Assembly: GCF_010093125.1 (NCBI RefSeq)
Contig: NZ_NMZQ01000003.1
Location: 62,001-126,000, forward strand
Direction of reading: 5' to 3'
DNA: 64,000 nt
From: Veillonella sp. R32
Lineage (GTDB): Bacteria; Bacillota; Negativicutes; Veillonellales; Veillonellaceae
In this document: positions 63,266-64,000 of the stretch, one piece after another
Numbering within the stretch: position 1 is the first letter of the stretch
Layout: the number at the start of each line of letters is the position of its first letter
Translations under genes and position numbers: made by a program
Notes under the pieces: model-generated
The model's database searches: none
The model's input: the letters and a program-made list of their open reading frames with translations, nothing else
What the model was told of the DNA's origin: nothing

Positions 63266-64000
63266 TTAATGCGCAAAATAATTAATAAACCACACTATAC
63301 AAGGCAAAGCAAACAAGTCAATCAAAAAGGCCCCACATAGCGGCACAATAAGAAATGCTTTGGTGGATGGGCCAAATTTTTCAGTAACCGCCTTCATATT
63401 AGCCATTGCATTTGGTGTAGCTCCCAAACCATGGCCTGCCATACCAGCACACATAATCACCGCATCATAAGAACGACCAAGCATAGGGAATACCAAATAT
63501 AAACAGTACAAAATCATAAAGAGCACTTGCGCACCAAGAACAACGAGCATTGGAATCGCTAAATCTACTAATTCCCATAATTTCAACGTCATCAACGCCA
63601 TCGATAAGAATACGCCTAAGCACACATCGCCAATTAAATTAATCGTCGGCGTATGAAGTTTCACCACTTTTAGTTGATCATTGAGATTTCGTAAAATAAC
63701 GGCAAAGAACATCGCCCCCACATAGCTTGGTAAAGCAATACCTAACGTCCCTTTTAACCAAGATGCCATCCATAAACCTACACTCATGCAAATGGCAATA
63801 ACACCACTATGGAGTAAAAAGGAGTGTGCCGATACTTCATTGGTTACATATTCGCTTTCTTCCGTTGTTGCTTCTTCCTTAGTTTCTAGCACCGAATTAG
63901 GTGCTCCTTCTACAGTTACAGCTTCTAATTCGCTAGAATGTAAATTATGCTTATTTAATAAATACTTCGCAATAGGACCACCAATTAAGCCCCCTGAAAC
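63266..64000 (-). CDS. gltS: Sodium/glutamate symporter, C-terminal part (runs off the window)
   Basis: The frame stays open to the right edge, so the gene is cut at 64000 and only the last 244 residues are visible. An internal GTG at 63892 could be mistaken for a start. GltS blocks visible are GLIGGPIAKYLL at the cut end, VGAMFFAVILRNLND, INLIGDVCLGVFLSMALMTLKLW and CAGMAGHGLGATPNAMANM. At least five transmembrane helices follow an acidic loop. The family imports glutamate with sodium. Confidence 0.9.
   Translation of the reverse strand, partial: VSGGLIGGPIAKYLLNKHNLHSSELEAVTVEGAPNSVLETKEEATTEESEYVTNEVSAHSFLLHSGVIAICMSVGLWMASWLKGTLGIALPSYVGAMFFAVILRNLNDQLKVVKLHTPTINLIGDVCLGVFLSMALMTLKLWELVDLAIPMLVVLGAQVLFMILYCLYLVFPMLGRSYDAVIMCAGMAGHGLGATPNAMANMKAVTEKFGPSTKAFLIVPLCGAFLIDLFALPCIVWFINYFAH

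Noticed and set aside
63266-63892. Complete short transporter gene starting at 63892
   Set aside because: The frame stays open to the window edge and encodes further GltS sequence, so the GTG at 63892 is internal and the gene is cut by the window.

Overview
The window reads as a chromosomal segment of a low-GC diderm Firmicute of the class Negativicutes, most likely Veillonella or a close relative. This is inferred from the gene mix, not from any search. A typical outer-membrane OmpA protein and a set of Sec-exported proteins sit beside Firmicute-type genes (YlbF, FloA/NfeD, UPF0173, one-chain PurL, Lrp-aminotransferase pair). The PTP-like phytase and anaerobic pyruvate formate-lyase also fit. 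Base composition looks even throughout and I see no prophage, insertion sequence, integrase, plasmid gene or CRISPR array.

Layout. Positions 1-4.8 kb, minus strand: a glutathionyl-hydroquinone reductase-like gene, a broken MmgE/PrpD gene and a polar amino-acid ABC transporter (binding lipoprotein plus two permeases). 5-12.5 kb: Bcr/CflA-type MFS exporter, OmpA, a TM2 protein, rplM-rpsI, trmL-ylbF-murB, moaC and a plus-strand UPF0173 hydrolase. 12.6-27.2 kb: purine synthesis. purE-C-F-M-N-H-D form a tightly packed minus-strand operon. An xpt operon with two tandem paralogs of unknown role and a LysR gene follow, and the 1246-residue purL is on the plus strand. 27.4-36.2 kb, mostly plus strand: flavodiiron protein, PhnA-like protein (minus), rbsK-D-A-C-B ribose operon, Lrp regulator plus aminotransferase.

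36.3-42.5 kb: siroheme nitrite/sulfite reductase, a flavin reductase-like protein, a low-complexity membrane protein, FloA and NfeD (all minus), Ogt (minus) and RidA (plus). 42.5-49 kb: five secreted proteins on the minus strand (PTP-like phytase, a Met/Pro/Gly repeat protein, three tandem paralogs of an unrecognised family), interrupted by plus-strand tadA whose 3' end is also the 5' half of a tRNA-Ser gene. 49-58.7 kb: pncB, an EamA transporter, menA, a three-gene module (VWA/metallopeptidase, MoxR AAA+ ATPase, 22-residue-repeat protein), an argininosuccinate-lyase-family enzyme and sodA. 59.3-64 kb: pyruvate formate-lyase encoded in two pieces (core and a separate 79-residue glycyl-radical subunit), its activase pflA, bcp and a truncated gltS.

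The most notable observations are the genetically split pyruvate formate-lyase, the tadA/tRNA-Ser overlap (tRNA maturation would remove the tadA stop codon), the MoxR-VWA-repeat operon, palindromic operator candidates at the purE promoter, and several short decayed tandem repeats lying across stop codons or start sites.
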